Assembly: GCA_963784175.1 (NCBI GenBank)
Contig: CAWAQJ010000014.1
Span: 186,001 to 250,000, forward strand
Direction: 5' to 3'
Origin: JAIBJN01 sp963784175
GTDB taxonomy: Bacteria; Actinomycetota; Thermoleophilia; Gaiellales; Gaiellaceae
DNA length: 64,000 nucleotides
Shown: piece by piece, positions 53,501 through 62,388 of the stretch
How the letters are laid out: every line of letters begins with the position of its first letter
How positions within the stretch are numbered: position 1 is the stretch's first letter
Translations under genes and position numbers: made by a program
Notes under the pieces: generated by a model
Database searches by the model: none
Told to the model about the DNA's origin: nothing
The model's input: the letters and a program-made list of their open reading frames with translations, nothing else

Positions 53501-56500
53501 GCCGACTTCGACTTCTCCTCCAACGAGGGCGGCTCGACCTTCGAGTGCCGCATCGACGGCGGCGCCTGGAGCGCCTGCACCAGCCCGAAGAGCTACACGA
53601 GCCTCACCGACGGCAGCCACACCTTCGACGTGCGCGCAACCGACGTCGCCGGCAACACCGACTCCTCGCCGGCGTCCTTCACCTGGCTCGTCGACACCAC
53701 GGCGCCGAGCTCCTCCACGAACTTCCCCGCCTCGGGCGGCGAGTACAACGCGGCCGGCTGGGACGCAGGCTGCGCCACCGCCGGCCTCTGCGGCACCTAC
53801 GGCGACGGCTCCGGCTCCGGCGTGGCCGAGGTCGAGGTCTCCATCCGGCGCGGCACCGGGAACTACTGGAACGGCACCGGCTTCTCGAGCGCGACCGAGG
53901 TCTGGAACGACGCCTTCCTCGCGGCCGGAAGCTGGTCGTACGCCTTCGACGCCTCCGACTTTTCCGCCGACGACACCTACACGGTGCGCGTGCGCGCGAC
54001 CGACGCGGTCGGCAACGCGCAGGCCCCGTCGAGCCGCTCGTTCGTGATCGACACGACCAACCCGAACGCGCTCTTCAACTTCCCCGCAGCGGGCGGCGAG
54101 TACTCCACCCCCGGCTGGAACGCCGGCTGCGGCACGGTCGGCCTTTGCGGCTCCCACTCCGACTCCGGCTCCGGCGTCGCCGAGGTCGAGGTCTCCGTCC
54201 GCCAGGGAACCGGCAACTACTGGGACGGGGACTCGTTCGACGCAGCCTCCGAGACGTACTTCACGGCGAGCCTCGCGGCCGGCAACTGGTCGCTCGCATT
54301 CGCGGCCGCCAACTTCCCGGCCGACGGTCAGTACACGGTGCACGTGCGCGCGACCGACGACGCGGGCAACACCGAGAGCGGTCCCTCCCGCACCTTCCGG
54401 ATCGACAATACGGACCCGAGCGCGCTTTACAGCTTCCCCGCCGCCGGCACGTCCTACAACGCCGCCGGCTGGAGCGCAGGCTGCGCGACCGCAGGCGCAT
54501 GCGGCACCCACTCGGACAGCGGCTCCGGCGTCGCCGACGTCGAGGTCTCCCTCAAGCGCGTCTCCAGCGACCTCTACTGGGACGGCGACTCCTTCGACGC
54601 CGCTTCGGAGACGTACTTCGACGCCACGCTCGGCGGCGGCAACTGGTCGCTCGCCTTCCCCGCGGCCGGCCTCCCTGCGGACGGCGCCTACACGATCCAC
54701 GTGCGGGCGACCGACGACGCAGGCAACACCGAGGGCGGCCCGACCCGCACCTTCACCTTCGACACGGCGGCTCCCCAGACGACGCTCGACTCGAGCCCGT
54801 CCAACCCGACCAGCTCGACGTCGGCGGACTTCGACTTCTCCTCCAGCGAGGGCGGCTCGACCTTCGAGTGCCGCATCGACGGCGGCGCCTGGGACGCCTG
54901 CACCAGCCCGAAGAGCTACACGAGCCTGGCGGACGGCAGCCACACGTTCGACGTGCGCGCCACTGACCAGGCGGGCAACACCGACGCGAGCCCGTCGAGC
55001 TTCACCTGGACGGTCGACACGACCGCCCCGAGCTCCACGACGAGCTTCCCCGCGGCGAGCGGTGAGTACAACCTTGCTGGCTGGAACGCCGGCTGCGCAA
55101 CCAGCGGTCTCTGCGGGACCTACGGCGACGGCCCGGTCGGCTCCGGCGTCGACACCGTTGAGGTCTCGATCCGGCGCGACTCGACCGGCCTCTACTGGAA
55201 CGGCGCCTCGTTCTCCGCCGGCAGCGAGACCTGGGCCAACGCGGCTCTGGCGAGCGGCGACTGGTCGCGGGCCTTCCCGGCCTCCAGCTTCCCGGCCGAC
55301 GGCGCCTACACCGTCCGCGTCCGCGCGACGGACGAGGCGGGCAACGCCCAGACGCCGGCAAGCCACACGTTCTCCTTCGACGGCACGGCTCCGACCGGCT
55401 CGCTGACGGCGCCCACGAACGGCGCTGCGCTGCGCGGCGCTTCGGTCGCGATCTCGTCCGACTCGGCCGACTCCGGTTCCGGCGTCGCCTCTGCCGAGTT
55501 CCAGCGGCGCCCCGCAGGCGGAGGCACCTGGACGACTATCGCGACGGACACCAACGCCCCGTACTCCGCCAACTGGAACACCACCGCCCTCACCGACGGC
55601 GACTACGACCTGCGCGTCGTCACCACCGACGACGCCGGCAACACCTTCACCTCCGCCACCCGCACGGTCACCGTCGACAACACGGCTCCGAGCTCGGCGA
55701 CGCTCGACACGCTCCCCGACGCCATCCGCAACGGCCAGCAGCTGACCGGCTCAGCCGCCGACGCGGGCTCGGGCGTCGACTCGCTCACCTACCTCTACTG
55801 CGAGGGCACGTCCTGCTCCCCGTCCACGCCGATCGGCACGAGCTCCACAGGCCCGAGCTACGGCGTCACGTGGTCGAGCCAGCCCGCCGACGGCGACGTC
55901 CGCGTCCTCGCCCGCGTGACGGACGAGGCGGGGAACACGCTCGACTCCGCGGCGCAGACCGTCCTCGTCGACAACACGAACCCGACCGGGTCCCTCACCG
56001 CTCCTGCGAACGGCGCCGAGCTCACCGGCACGGTGGCCGTCTCGTCCGACTCGGCCGACTCCGGCTCCGGCGTCGCCTCCGCCGAGTTCCAGCGCCGGCC
56101 CGCAGGCGGCGGCGCCTGGACGACCATCGCTGTCGACTCGGGCACCCCCTACTCCGTCAACTGGAACACCACCGCCCTCTCCGACGGCGACTACGACCTG
56201 CGCGTCATCACCACCGACGACGCCGGCAACACCCTCACCTCCGCCACCCGCACCGTCCTCGTCGACAACACGGCTCCGACCGTCTCGCTCACCGCACCGA
56301 CCGGGTTCGTCAACGGCGCTGCGCCCGACCCGTTCACCGCCACCGCCACGACCCCCGACGGCGACGTCGACCAGGTCGAGTTCTTCCGCTGCTCCGACGC
56401 TAGCGCGAACTGCGGCGGCGGCTCGTGGATCTCCCTCGGGACCGACGCGACCGCTCCATACGAGGCCTCCTGGCCGCTCGACGCCGACGGCAACCGCGCG

Positions 56501-59500
56501 CTCCGCGCGGTGGCGACCGACGGCAGCGGCAACACCGGCTCCGACGTCGTCAACGTGACGATCGACCGGACGAACCCGACCGGCGCACTGACCGCTCCCG
56601 CGGACGGCGCGCTCGTCACCGGCACCCTCGCCGTCGAGTCCAACTCGGCGGACGCCGGCTCGGGCGTCGACTCGGCGGAGTTCCAGCGGCGGCCCGCAGG
56701 CGGCGGCGCCTGGACGACGATCGGCACGGACTCGGGTGCGCCCTACTCCGTCAACTGGAACACGAGCGCCCTCCCCGACGGCGACTACGACCTGCGCGTC
56801 ATCACGAGCGACGACGCCGGCAACACCTTCACCTCCGCCACCCGGACGGTCACCGTCGACAACTCGGCCCCGTCGGCCCCGAACGTCTCGCTCTCCGAGT
56901 CGAGCCCGTTCGCGCACGTCTCCGGCAGCGAGATCTTCGTCAACACGGCCCAGACCGGCACGTACGACGTCGAGGCGACGAGCTCCGACGCGCACTCGGG
57001 CATCGACAAGGTGCGCTTCCCCGGCCCGAGCGACGACTCGACGAGCCCCTACGAGGCTTCCTACGACCTGGACGACCTGAGCGGCGCGCAGACGGTCACC
57101 GCCTTCAACGGCGTCGGCCTCACCGCCTCGAGCCCCTTCACGGTCACCCCCGACACGGCTGCGCCCGCCGGCGGCTCCGTCTCCTACCCGAACGGCTACG
57201 ACGCCGACGGCGACGTCACGATCGTCGTCGACTCGGGCACGGACGCCCTCTCCGGCGTCGCATCCGGCACGGCAGTGCTCGAGCGGCGCACCGCGGCCCT
57301 CTCCGACGACTCCTGCGACGCGTTCGCCGGCCCGTGGACGGCCGTGACGAGCCCGGACACGGTCGCCTCGGGCCTCTGCGCCCAGTACCGCTACCGCGTC
57401 TCCGACCGCGTCGGCAACGAGGCAGTCCAGACCTCGGGCAACGTCGTCAAGGTCGACCTCGTCGATCCCTCGGCGCCTGCGCTGACCCTCGACGAGTCCA
57501 GCCCGTACGCGCACGTCGTCGGCACCGAGATCTTCCTCAACACGGACGAGTCGGGCTCCTTCGACGTCCAGGCCACGGCCTCCGATCCCGTCTCCGGCAT
57601 CGCCAAGGTCGCCTTCCCGAACGGCGTCGACGACACGAGCGCCCCTTACGCGGCCACCTACGACTTCGACGACCTCCTCGGCTTCCAGACGGTGACGGCG
57701 CATGACCGCGCGGGCAACACCACCGACTCCCAGTTCAACGTCCGCGAGGACGTGACGGCCCCGTCGACCACGGACGACACGGGCACGATCGGCTCGAGCT
57801 GGAAGACGGCGCCGGTCACGGTCACCCTCAGCCCGAGCGACGCGCGCTCCGGCGTCGCGGCGACCCACTACACCACCGACGGCAGCGTCCCGACGACGAG
57901 CTCGCCCGAGGGCACCTCCGTCGTGCTCACCGCCGACGGCGTGTACACGATCCGCTACTTCTCGGTCGACAACGTCGGCAACGTCGAGCCCGTCCGCACC
58001 GCGTTCGCGACGATCAGGATCGACAAGACCAACCCGGCGGCTCCCACGATCTCGCTCAACGAGTCGACTCCGTGGGCGCACGTCTCCGGCGCAGAGATCT
58101 TCGTCAACACCGGCCACACCGCCACCTTCGGCGTCTCGGCGACGAGCTCCGACGCCGGCTCGGGCATCGACAAGATCGTGTTCCCGAACGGCGTCGAGGA
58201 CTCCACGAACCCGTACTCGGCGACCTACGACCTCGACGACCTGTCCGGCTCCCAGACCGTCACCGCGCACGACGCCGCCGGCCTGACCGCGAGCGACACG
58301 TTCACGGTCACGCCCGACACGGCGGCCCCGACCGGCGGCTCCGTCTCCTACCCCGACGGCTACGACGTCGACGGCGTCGTCACGATCAGCGCCAACGGCG
58401 GCTCGGACGCGATCTCGGGCCTCGACACCGGCTCCGGCGTCCTCGAGCGGCGCACCTCCGTCCTCGCGCTCGGCGTCTGCGCCCCGTTCGTCGGGGTGTG
58501 GAACGCGGTCGCGAGCCCCGACACCGTCGCCTCCGGCACCTGCGTCCGCTACCGCTACCGCATCTCCGACCGCGTCGGCAACGAGGCCATCTACACGCTC
58601 CCGACCAACACGGTGAAGGTCGACCTCGTCGCGCCGCAGACCACGGTCGACGTTGCCCCCGGCAATCCGAGCAATGACGCCTCGCCGTCCTTCAACTTCT
58701 CCTCGAACGAGGGCGACGCGACCTTCGAGTGCCGCATCGACGGCGGCGCCTGGAGCCCGTGCACCAGCCCGAAGAGCTACGCCGGCCTCGCCGACGGCAG
58801 CCACACCTTCCAGGTGCGCGCCACGGACTCGGCCGGCCTGACCGACCCGACTCCCGCTTCCCACACCTGGACGGTCGACACGGCCGCCCCGAACACGACG
58901 CTCGACGAGGTCCCGGCCGATCCGTCCGCCGACGACGCGCCGACCCTCGAGTTCTCGGCAAGCGAGCCCGGCTCCACGTTCGAGTGCAGGGTCGACGGCG
59001 GCGCCTGGACGACCTGCTCGAACCCCGAGACGATCGGCCTCCTCTCCGACGGCAGCCACACGTTCTCCGTGCGCGCGACCGACGCGGCCGGAAACGTCGA
59101 CGCCACCCCGGCTTCCCACACCTGGACGGTCGACACGGTCGCGCCCGAGAGCTCCTTCACGGTCGTGCCCTCCGACCCGTCCAACGATTCCACCCCGAAC
59201 TTCGAGTTCTCGGCGAACGAGCCCGGCTCCACCTTCCAGTGCCGCGTCGACAGCGGCGCCTGGGCGGCCTGCTCGAGCCCCGCCACCACCGCCCCGCTCG
59301 CCGACGGCAGCCACACGTTCTCCGTGCGCGCGACCGACGTGGCCGGCAACCAGGAGTCGACGCCCGAGTCCTACACGTGGCTCGCCGACGCCGGCGCCCC
59401 GAGCGTGGCCATCACCGAGCCTTCCGGCGCGGTGAATGCCTCCGACGCCGATCCGTACACGGTCACCGCCACGACGCCCGACGGCGACGTGACGAACGTC

Positions 59501-62338
59501 GAGTTCTTCCGCTGCTCCGATGCGAGCGCGAACTGCGGCGGCGGCTCGTGGGTCTCCCTCGGGACCGACGCGACCGCTCCGTACGAGGCTTCCTGGCCGC
59601 TCGACGCCGACGGCAACCGCGCGCTCCGCGCCGTCGCCACCGACGCCGCCTCCAACACGGGCGCGGACGTCGTCAACGTGACCATCGACCGTACCGTCCC
59701 CGCGACGACGATCGACTCAGGGCCGGCCGATCCGAGCGCGAGCGCGACCGCGAACTTCACCTTCAGCTCGAACGAGCCCGGCTCGACCTTCGAGTGCCGC
59801 ATCGACGGCGGCGCCTGGAGCCCGTGCGCCACGCCGAAGAGCGACACGAGCCTCGCCGAGGGCAACCACACCTTCCAGGTGCGCGCCGGCGACGCCGCGG
59901 GCAACGTCGACCCGACCCCGGCCGTCCACAGCTGGACGGTGGACACGATCGCCCCGGCAACGACGATCGACGTCGCCCCGACGCACCCGAGCGCCGACGC
60001 CTCGCCCGACTTCGAGTTCTCCGCGAACGAGCCCGGCTCGAGCTTCGAGTGCCGCATCGACGACGGCGCCTGGAGCCCGTGCACCAGCCCGGAGAGCTAC
60101 GCCGGCCTCGCCGACGGCAGCCACACGTTCCAGGTGCGTGCGACCGACCCGGCCGGCAACGTCGACGCGTCGCCCGCGACCCACACATGGACGATCGACG
60201 CGACCGCGCCCGGCGGCGGCCTTGCCGATCCCGGCCAGCTCCTGCGCGGCACGATCGTCCTCTCGGCCTCGCCGAACGACACGGGCGCCGGCGTCCAGAG
60301 CGTCGACTTCCAGGTCTCCCCCGCCAACGCGGGCGCATGGACGTCGGTCGGTACGGACACGACCGATCCCTACTCGGTCAGCTGGAACACGACCGCCGCG
60401 ACGGACGGCCTCTACGACCTGCGCATCGTCGTCACCGACAACGTGGGCAACACGAGCGCCTCCGCCGAGATCGAGGACCGCCTCGTCGACAACACCGCGC
60501 CCGGCGCGACGATGAACGACCCCGGCGCCTACCTGCGCGGGACGGTCGCCCTGACCTCGAACGCGAGCGACGCAGGCTCGGGCGTGGCCAGCGTCACCTA
60601 CCAGCGCTCCCTCGCGGGTGTCGGCGCTTGGACGTCGGTCACTCCTTCGTGGAACACGACGAGCGTCGCCGACGGCATGTACGACCTCCGGGTCATCGTC
60701 ATCGACTACGCCGGCAACTCGACGACCTCCCCGGTCCTGGCGAACCGGCGCGTGGACAACACGAAGCCGAGCGTCTCTTCCTCGGCCCCGGCCGACGGCA
60801 CGACCGTCGCGGCCGCGGGCGCCCTCCAGATCGGCGCCGGCGAGGACGTCACCGGCATCGTCGACGCCACGCTCGATGGTTCGCCCGCGCCCGCGCCTAC
60901 GGTCGTCGGCAATCTCGTCACCTACACCCAGGCCTTCAGCGCCGGACCCCACACGCTGGCCGGCGAGCTCGAGGACCTCGCAGGCAACCGCCAGCCGATC
61001 CGGATCCACTTCACGGCCTGGTCCGGCGCCACGGTCGACTACCCCTTCATCGAGAAGAACTCCATGCCGGCAACGCCCATGTCGCTGCGCTCGCCGAGCG
61101 ATACGACCACCGTGACGGTTCCTGCCGGCGCCTGGTCTGGCGCTCCCGCGGGCGACTGGCTCGTCGTCCGCCTCGACCCGCAGCCGGCCACGGGCGTCTC
61201 CGGCGGCTTCCAGTCGGCCAGCGAGGTCCTGAACGTGACCGCGTACTGGGCCCTCAACGGCGGCTCCGTGACGACCTTCGACCTCCCGCTCGAGATCGAG
61301 GTCGACAACACCACCTCCAACGTCATCCCGGCGACCTTCGAGAACGGCGCCTGGAGGACGATCGCAGAGATGCCCGGCGCCAGCCTCCCGGCGGCCTGGA
61401 ACGACGGCTTCGAGCGCGACGGGAGCAACATCCGCATCCACACGCGCCACCTCTCCATCTTCACGCTCCTCAAGGACGTGCAGGCCCCGACGGTCCCCGG
61501 CGGCTTCAAGGGCGTCCTCGCGGGCAAGAACTTCTCGCTCCGCTGGACGGCCGCGACCGATAACTCCGGCCTCGTCTCGGCCTACCGCGTGTACGCCAAC
61601 GGCGTGCTCGTCAAGACCGTCGACGGCGCCGCTCGTACGGCTGCGTTGGGCGCCCTCAAGCTGACCGACAAGCGCGGCTTCCAGGTCGCTGCTGTCGACG
61701 AGGCCGGGAACGCGGGCGCGAAGACGAAGGTGCTGAAGATCGTCCCGAAGCTCGCGATGCTGAAGATGACGGCGGCCATGAAGGCGCTCAAGGCCCGCGG
61801 CTTCAAGGTCGGCAGGATCTCCTACAAGGTCTCGAAGTCCGTCCCCAAGGGCAAGGTCATCAAGGGCTCCGTGCGCGGGCTCCAGCCCGCCGGCGCGAAG
61901 ATCGGCCTGGTCGTCTCGAAGGGCAAGGCCACGGCACGCAGGGCCTCCGTGGCCCCGGTCCCGCCGAGCTCGCCCGGAACGACGCCGCCCCCGAGCTCGT
62001 TCGTCCCGCCGACCCCGCCGGTCGCCTACGTCCCGGGCGACATCCAGACGCCGACGGTACCCGCCCCGACTATGACGACCGAGAGCGACGAGGCCGTCCA
62101 GGTGCCCTCGCTGAACCGCCCCGCCACTCAGTCGAGCGCCGGGATCCAGGAGCTGCGCCAGGAGCTCGGGTTCGGCCTTCTGGTCGCCGCGTTCTCGGTG
62201 GCGGTCGGCTCGGGCCTCCGCGCCCGCCGCGGCAACCTCGGCGCCGGCGACGAGCCCAACGAGCAGGAGCTCTTCTGGGACTCCCGGCTCCTCCGCAGCA
62301 TCGGGCGCAGCCTGCGCCGCCTCTTCCGCCTCGGCTAG
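47591..62338 (+). CDS. Giant Ig-like repeat surface protein with PASTA-like domain and C-terminal anchor
   Basis: About 4915 residues, uninterrupted. Order: a membrane/signal segment (31-52, AAAIAAAAAVFLLVVVIAGV); an N-terminal beta domain (about 80-235); a jelly-roll-like region (235-447); Ig-like units; an array of 13 type-A (WNAGCATSGLCGTYGDG) and 6 type-B (FECRIDGGAWSPCTSPKSY) modules (541-2597); further Ig-like units and 5 more type-B modules; an FN3 domain (about 4628-4717); a PASTA-like domain (AMKALKARGFKVGRISYKVS); a Pro-rich linker; a final membrane helix (about 4858-4876); and a basic cytoplasmic tail. Paired Cys in each module suggest disulfides. It is probably a cell-surface adhesin or stalk. 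The start is uncertain: ATG 47591 and GTG 47483 both lack a clear ribosome site. Confidence 0.9.
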   Translation: MASIPPLRPLDTGSTDEPGAVLRGASPVRTAAAIAAAAAVFLLVVVIAGVGRLDADVSFLEDALGPEKAEAPMQRTPAPGVDVRINPEGYTVSHWGASVSVVSEDVGGARWRNHVHGVTRETEFGSETIVVDGARTEKFLTVTERQGEKTWRWKLATRLVPRLGDDGAVSFADTKTNHVTTLVIDPVQILDRSGKEITPEGLSWDLEKTDSGWWLTLDLDDAELPLPYVIDPAVTYRNAGATSNTAAGATTLVLTMPTGVVQKDLIVAAVAVRGGSNMTLNTPAGWNLLRNVNSGTTLRFATFWRVATGAEPANYTFTFTGGTPSQRAVGGISLFYGIKTSAPVDVNGATNQNTGTTATANSITTTATNSVALAFWGSGLGSGFTTPAGWTEMYDMQQASGNAANRSSIAAAYKLMPAIAATNNAASTVSNGIWIAHQAAFFVDNVNPTGSVTDPGSPLRGTITLNGSASDVDSNVASVQFQRSPANLNTWTSIGAADTTSPYQASFDTTGVTDGLYDLRVVVTDTAANVLNSAVVEDRRVDNTTPASTTTFPTASTYSTAGWNAGCGTVGFCGTASDGGSGVQGVEVSIRQGTGNYWSAGSFSSGAEVWNAATYAAGNWSYAFAAASFPADGSYTVRVRATDVAGNVQTPTSTTFTIDRTPPNTTIDTNPSNPSGSASATFTFSSSEGGSTFECRIDGGTWTSCTSGQNYPSLSDGSHTFDVRATDAVGNQDASAASYTWLVDTTAPTSTTTFPAASGGEYNLAGWNAGCATSGLCGTYGDGSGSGVSQVQVSIRRGAGNYWNGTAFASGSEVWNTASIAAGNWSYAFPASSFPADDSYTVRVRAVDAVSNTQTPASRTFTYDATNPSALYTFPASAGNYTTAGWNAGCATSGFCGTHSDTGSGVAQVQVSVRRVSTGNYWNGTSFASGSEVFQTATLVGGNWSLAFAGVNFPADGDYTVHVRATDDAGNTETGPSRTFKIDNTAPASTTTFPANSGTYSTAGWNAGCGTTGLCGTASDGGSGVQGVQVSIRQGTGNYWNGTGFASGTEVWNATTYATGNWSYAFAAANFPADGSYTIRVRATDVAGNVETPSSRTFTIDRTAPQTTIDSNPTNPTSATGATFNFSSSEGSSTFQCRIDGGSWNTCTSPESYASLSDGSHTFDVRATDQPGNQDSSPASYTWLVDTTAPTSTATFPVASESYTTAEWNAGCGTNGLCGTYGDGSGSGVAEVEVSIRQGTGNYWDGSGFSSASEAWNDATIGGGNWSYAFPAGSFPADGSYTVRVRARDAVANTQTPTSRTFTFDATAPSAAVDFPQASEDYNAAGWDAGCATSGLCGTYSDGTSGVAEVEVSVQRGTGNYWNGTGFSSASEVWNDATIAAGDWEYGLDAADFPADGSYTVRVRATDVAGNTAAPSSLTFTYDTTAPQTTIDDGPADPTASTDPSFDFSANEPGSTFECRRDGGSWAPCTTPKGYTSLADGSHTFDVRATDTAGNTDSSPASFTWVIDTAAPSSTAAFPVASGNYTVAEWNAGCATSGLCGTYDDGTGSGVVDVEVSIRQGTGDYWDGSGFTSASEVWNNATLAAGDWEYGFDAANFPADGSYTVRVRARDDAGNTETASSRTFDFDATEPETSIDSVQPDPSNSPNASFDFSSNEPGSTFECSIDGGIWTNCLSPESYLGLADGSHSFDVRATDTAGNTDGNPATVFWNVDTTDPSSTASFPSAGGSYTTAEWNAGCTTAGLCGTYDDGSGSGVVDVEISIRQGTGDYWDGSDFSSATEVWNDATLAGGDWELAFGAASFPADGNYTVRVRATDDAGNTQSPSTRTFAYDSTLPSSTVAFPAASGRYNASGWDAGCDDPGLCGTYGDGPGTGVAEVEVSIRQGTGNYWNGTGFSSASEVWNDATIAAGDWELALDSSDLPADGNYTVRVRSTDVAGNVEAPSSRTFTYDTTAPQTTIDSSPSSPAGTDDADFDFSSNEGGSTFECRIDGGAWSACTSPKSYTSLTDGSHTFDVRATDVAGNTDSSPASFTWLVDTTAPSSSTNFPASGGEYNAAGWDAGCATAGLCGTYGDGSGSGVAEVEVSIRRGTGNYWNGTGFSSATEVWNDAFLAAGSWSYAFDASDFSADDTYTVRVRATDAVGNAQAPSSRSFVIDTTNPNALFNFPAAGGEYSTPGWNAGCGTVGLCGSHSDSGSGVAEVEVSVRQGTGNYWDGDSFDAASETYFTASLAAGNWSLAFAAANFPADGQYTVHVRATDDAGNTESGPSRTFRIDNTDPSALYSFPAAGTSYNAAGWSAGCATAGACGTHSDSGSGVADVEVSLKRVSSDLYWDGDSFDAASETYFDATLGGGNWSLAFPAAGLPADGAYTIHVRATDDAGNTEGGPTRTFTFDTAAPQTTLDSSPSNPTSSTSADFDFSSSEGGSTFECRIDGGAWDACTSPKSYTSLADGSHTFDVRATDQAGNTDASPSSFTWTVDTTAPSSTTSFPAASGEYNLAGWNAGCATSGLCGTYGDGPVGSGVDTVEVSIRRDSTGLYWNGASFSAGSETWANAALASGDWSRAFPASSFPADGAYTVRVRATDEAGNAQTPASHTFSFDGTAPTGSLTAPTNGAALRGASVAISSDSADSGSGVASAEFQRRPAGGGTWTTIATDTNAPYSANWNTTALTDGDYDLRVVTTDDAGNTFTSATRTVTVDNTAPSSATLDTLPDAIRNGQQLTGSAADAGSGVDSLTYLYCEGTSCSPSTPIGTSSTGPSYGVTWSSQPADGDVRVLARVTDEAGNTLDSAAQTVLVDNTNPTGSLTAPANGAELTGTVAVSSDSADSGSGVASAEFQRRPAGGGAWTTIAVDSGTPYSVNWNTTALSDGDYDLRVITTDDAGNTLTSATRTVLVDNTAPTVSLTAPTGFVNGAAPDPFTATATTPDGDVDQVEFFRCSDASANCGGGSWISLGTDATAPYEASWPLDADGNRALRAVATDGSGNTGSDVVNVTIDRTNPTGALTAPADGALVTGTLAVESNSADAGSGVDSAEFQRRPAGGGAWTTIGTDSGAPYSVNWNTSALPDGDYDLRVITSDDAGNTFTSATRTVTVDNSAPSAPNVSLSESSPFAHVSGSEIFVNTAQTGTYDVEATSSDAHSGIDKVRFPGPSDDSTSPYEASYDLDDLSGAQTVTAFNGVGLTASSPFTVTPDTAAPAGGSVSYPNGYDADGDVTIVVDSGTDALSGVASGTAVLERRTAALSDDSCDAFAGPWTAVTSPDTVASGLCAQYRYRVSDRVGNEAVQTSGNVVKVDLVDPSAPALTLDESSPYAHVVGTEIFLNTDESGSFDVQATASDPVSGIAKVAFPNGVDDTSAPYAATYDFDDLLGFQTVTAHDRAGNTTDSQFNVREDVTAPSTTDDTGTIGSSWKTAPVTVTLSPSDARSGVAATHYTTDGSVPTTSSPEGTSVVLTADGVYTIRYFSVDNVGNVEPVRTAFATIRIDKTNPAAPTISLNESTPWAHVSGAEIFVNTGHTATFGVSATSSDAGSGIDKIVFPNGVEDSTNPYSATYDLDDLSGSQTVTAHDAAGLTASDTFTVTPDTAAPTGGSVSYPDGYDVDGVVTISANGGSDAISGLDTGSGVLERRTSVLALGVCAPFVGVWNAVASPDTVASGTCVRYRYRISDRVGNEAIYTLPTNTVKVDLVAPQTTVDVAPGNPSNDASPSFNFSSNEGDATFECRIDGGAWSPCTSPKSYAGLADGSHTFQVRATDSAGLTDPTPASHTWTVDTAAPNTTLDEVPADPSADDAPTLEFSASEPGSTFECRVDGGAWTTCSNPETIGLLSDGSHTFSVRATDAAGNVDATPASHTWTVDTVAPESSFTVVPSDPSNDSTPNFEFSANEPGSTFQCRVDSGAWAACSSPATTAPLADGSHTFSVRATDVAGNQESTPESYTWLADAGAPSVAITEPSGAVNASDADPYTVTATTPDGDVTNVEFFRCSDASANCGGGSWVSLGTDATAPYEASWPLDADGNRALRAVATDAASNTGADVVNVTIDRTVPATTIDSGPADPSASATANFTFSSNEPGSTFECRIDGGAWSPCATPKSDTSLAEGNHTFQVRAGDAAGNVDPTPAVHSWTVDTIAPATTIDVAPTHPSADASPDFEFSANEPGSSFECRIDDGAWSPCTSPESYAGLADGSHTFQVRATDPAGNVDASPATHTWTIDATAPGGGLADPGQLLRGTIVLSASPNDTGAGVQSVDFQVSPANAGAWTSVGTDTTDPYSVSWNTTAATDGLYDLRIVVTDNVGNTSASAEIEDRLVDNTAPGATMNDPGAYLRGTVALTSNASDAGSGVASVTYQRSLAGVGAWTSVTPSWNTTSVADGMYDLRVIVIDYAGNSTTSPVLANRRVDNTKPSVSSSAPADGTTVAAAGALQIGAGEDVTGIVDATLDGSPAPAPTVVGNLVTYTQAFSAGPHTLAGELEDLAGNRQPIRIHFTAWSGATVDYPFIEKNSMPATPMSLRSPSDTTTVTVPAGAWSGAPAGDWLVVRLDPQPATGVSGGFQSASEVLNVTAYWALNGGSVTTFDLPLEIEVDNTTSNVIPATFENGAWRTIAEMPGASLPAAWNDGFERDGSNIRIHTRHLSIFTLLKDVQAPTVPGGFKGVLAGKNFSLRWTAATDNSGLVSAYRVYANGVLVKTVDGAARTAALGALKLTDKRGFQVAAVDEAGNAGAKTKVLKIVPKLAMLKMTAAMKALKARGFKVGRISYKVSKSVPKGKVIKGSVRGLQPAGAKIGLVVSKGKATARRASVAPVPPSSPGTTPPPSSFVPPTPPVAYVPGDIQTPTVPAPTMTTESDEAVQVPSLNRPATQSSAGIQELRQELGFGLLVAAFSVAVGSGLRARRGNLGAGDEPNEQELFWDSRLLRSIGRSLRRLFRLG
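49220..55385 (+). repeat. Tandem module array A/B inside giant gene
   Basis: Thirteen type-A modules (about 105 residues, each with two Cys in GC...GLCGT and a VSIRQGTGNYWNGTGFSSAS core) are interspersed with six type-B modules (about 85 residues, FEC...W..C). The order I read is A B A A A B A A B A B A A B A A A B A. DNA identity between units is high enough to invite recombination, slippage and assembly collapse, so the copy number should be treated with care. Confidence 0.85.
55386..60200 (+). repeat. Second repeat region of giant gene (Ig-like and type-B units)
   Basis: Three near-identical Ig-like units (SDSADSGSGVASAEFQRRPA, NWNTTALSDGDYDLRVITTD) at about 55.4, 56.0 and 56.6 kb; two copies of a unit with FFRCSDASANCGGGSW (56.3 and 59.5 kb); a paired block FVNTAQTG/FLNTDESG/FVNTGHTA (56.9-58.6 kb); then five type-B modules (58.6-60.2 kb). 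Confidence 0.8.
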
Positions 62339-62388
62339 CCCCGGCGAACGCGAGCGGAAGCTCGAGCGCCCTCACCGGCGCAGGGTGG

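Noticed and set aside
50018..55366. Minus-strand open frame of about 1,780 codons antisense to the giant repeat gene
   Set aside because: It mirrors the tandem repeats of the plus-strand gene and is rich in Arg, Gly, Ala and Val with no domain; long antisense frames are expected in repetitive DNA of this GC content.
55751..59314. Second long minus-strand frame in the giant gene
   Set aside because: Same reason; no start signals, domains or sensible composition.
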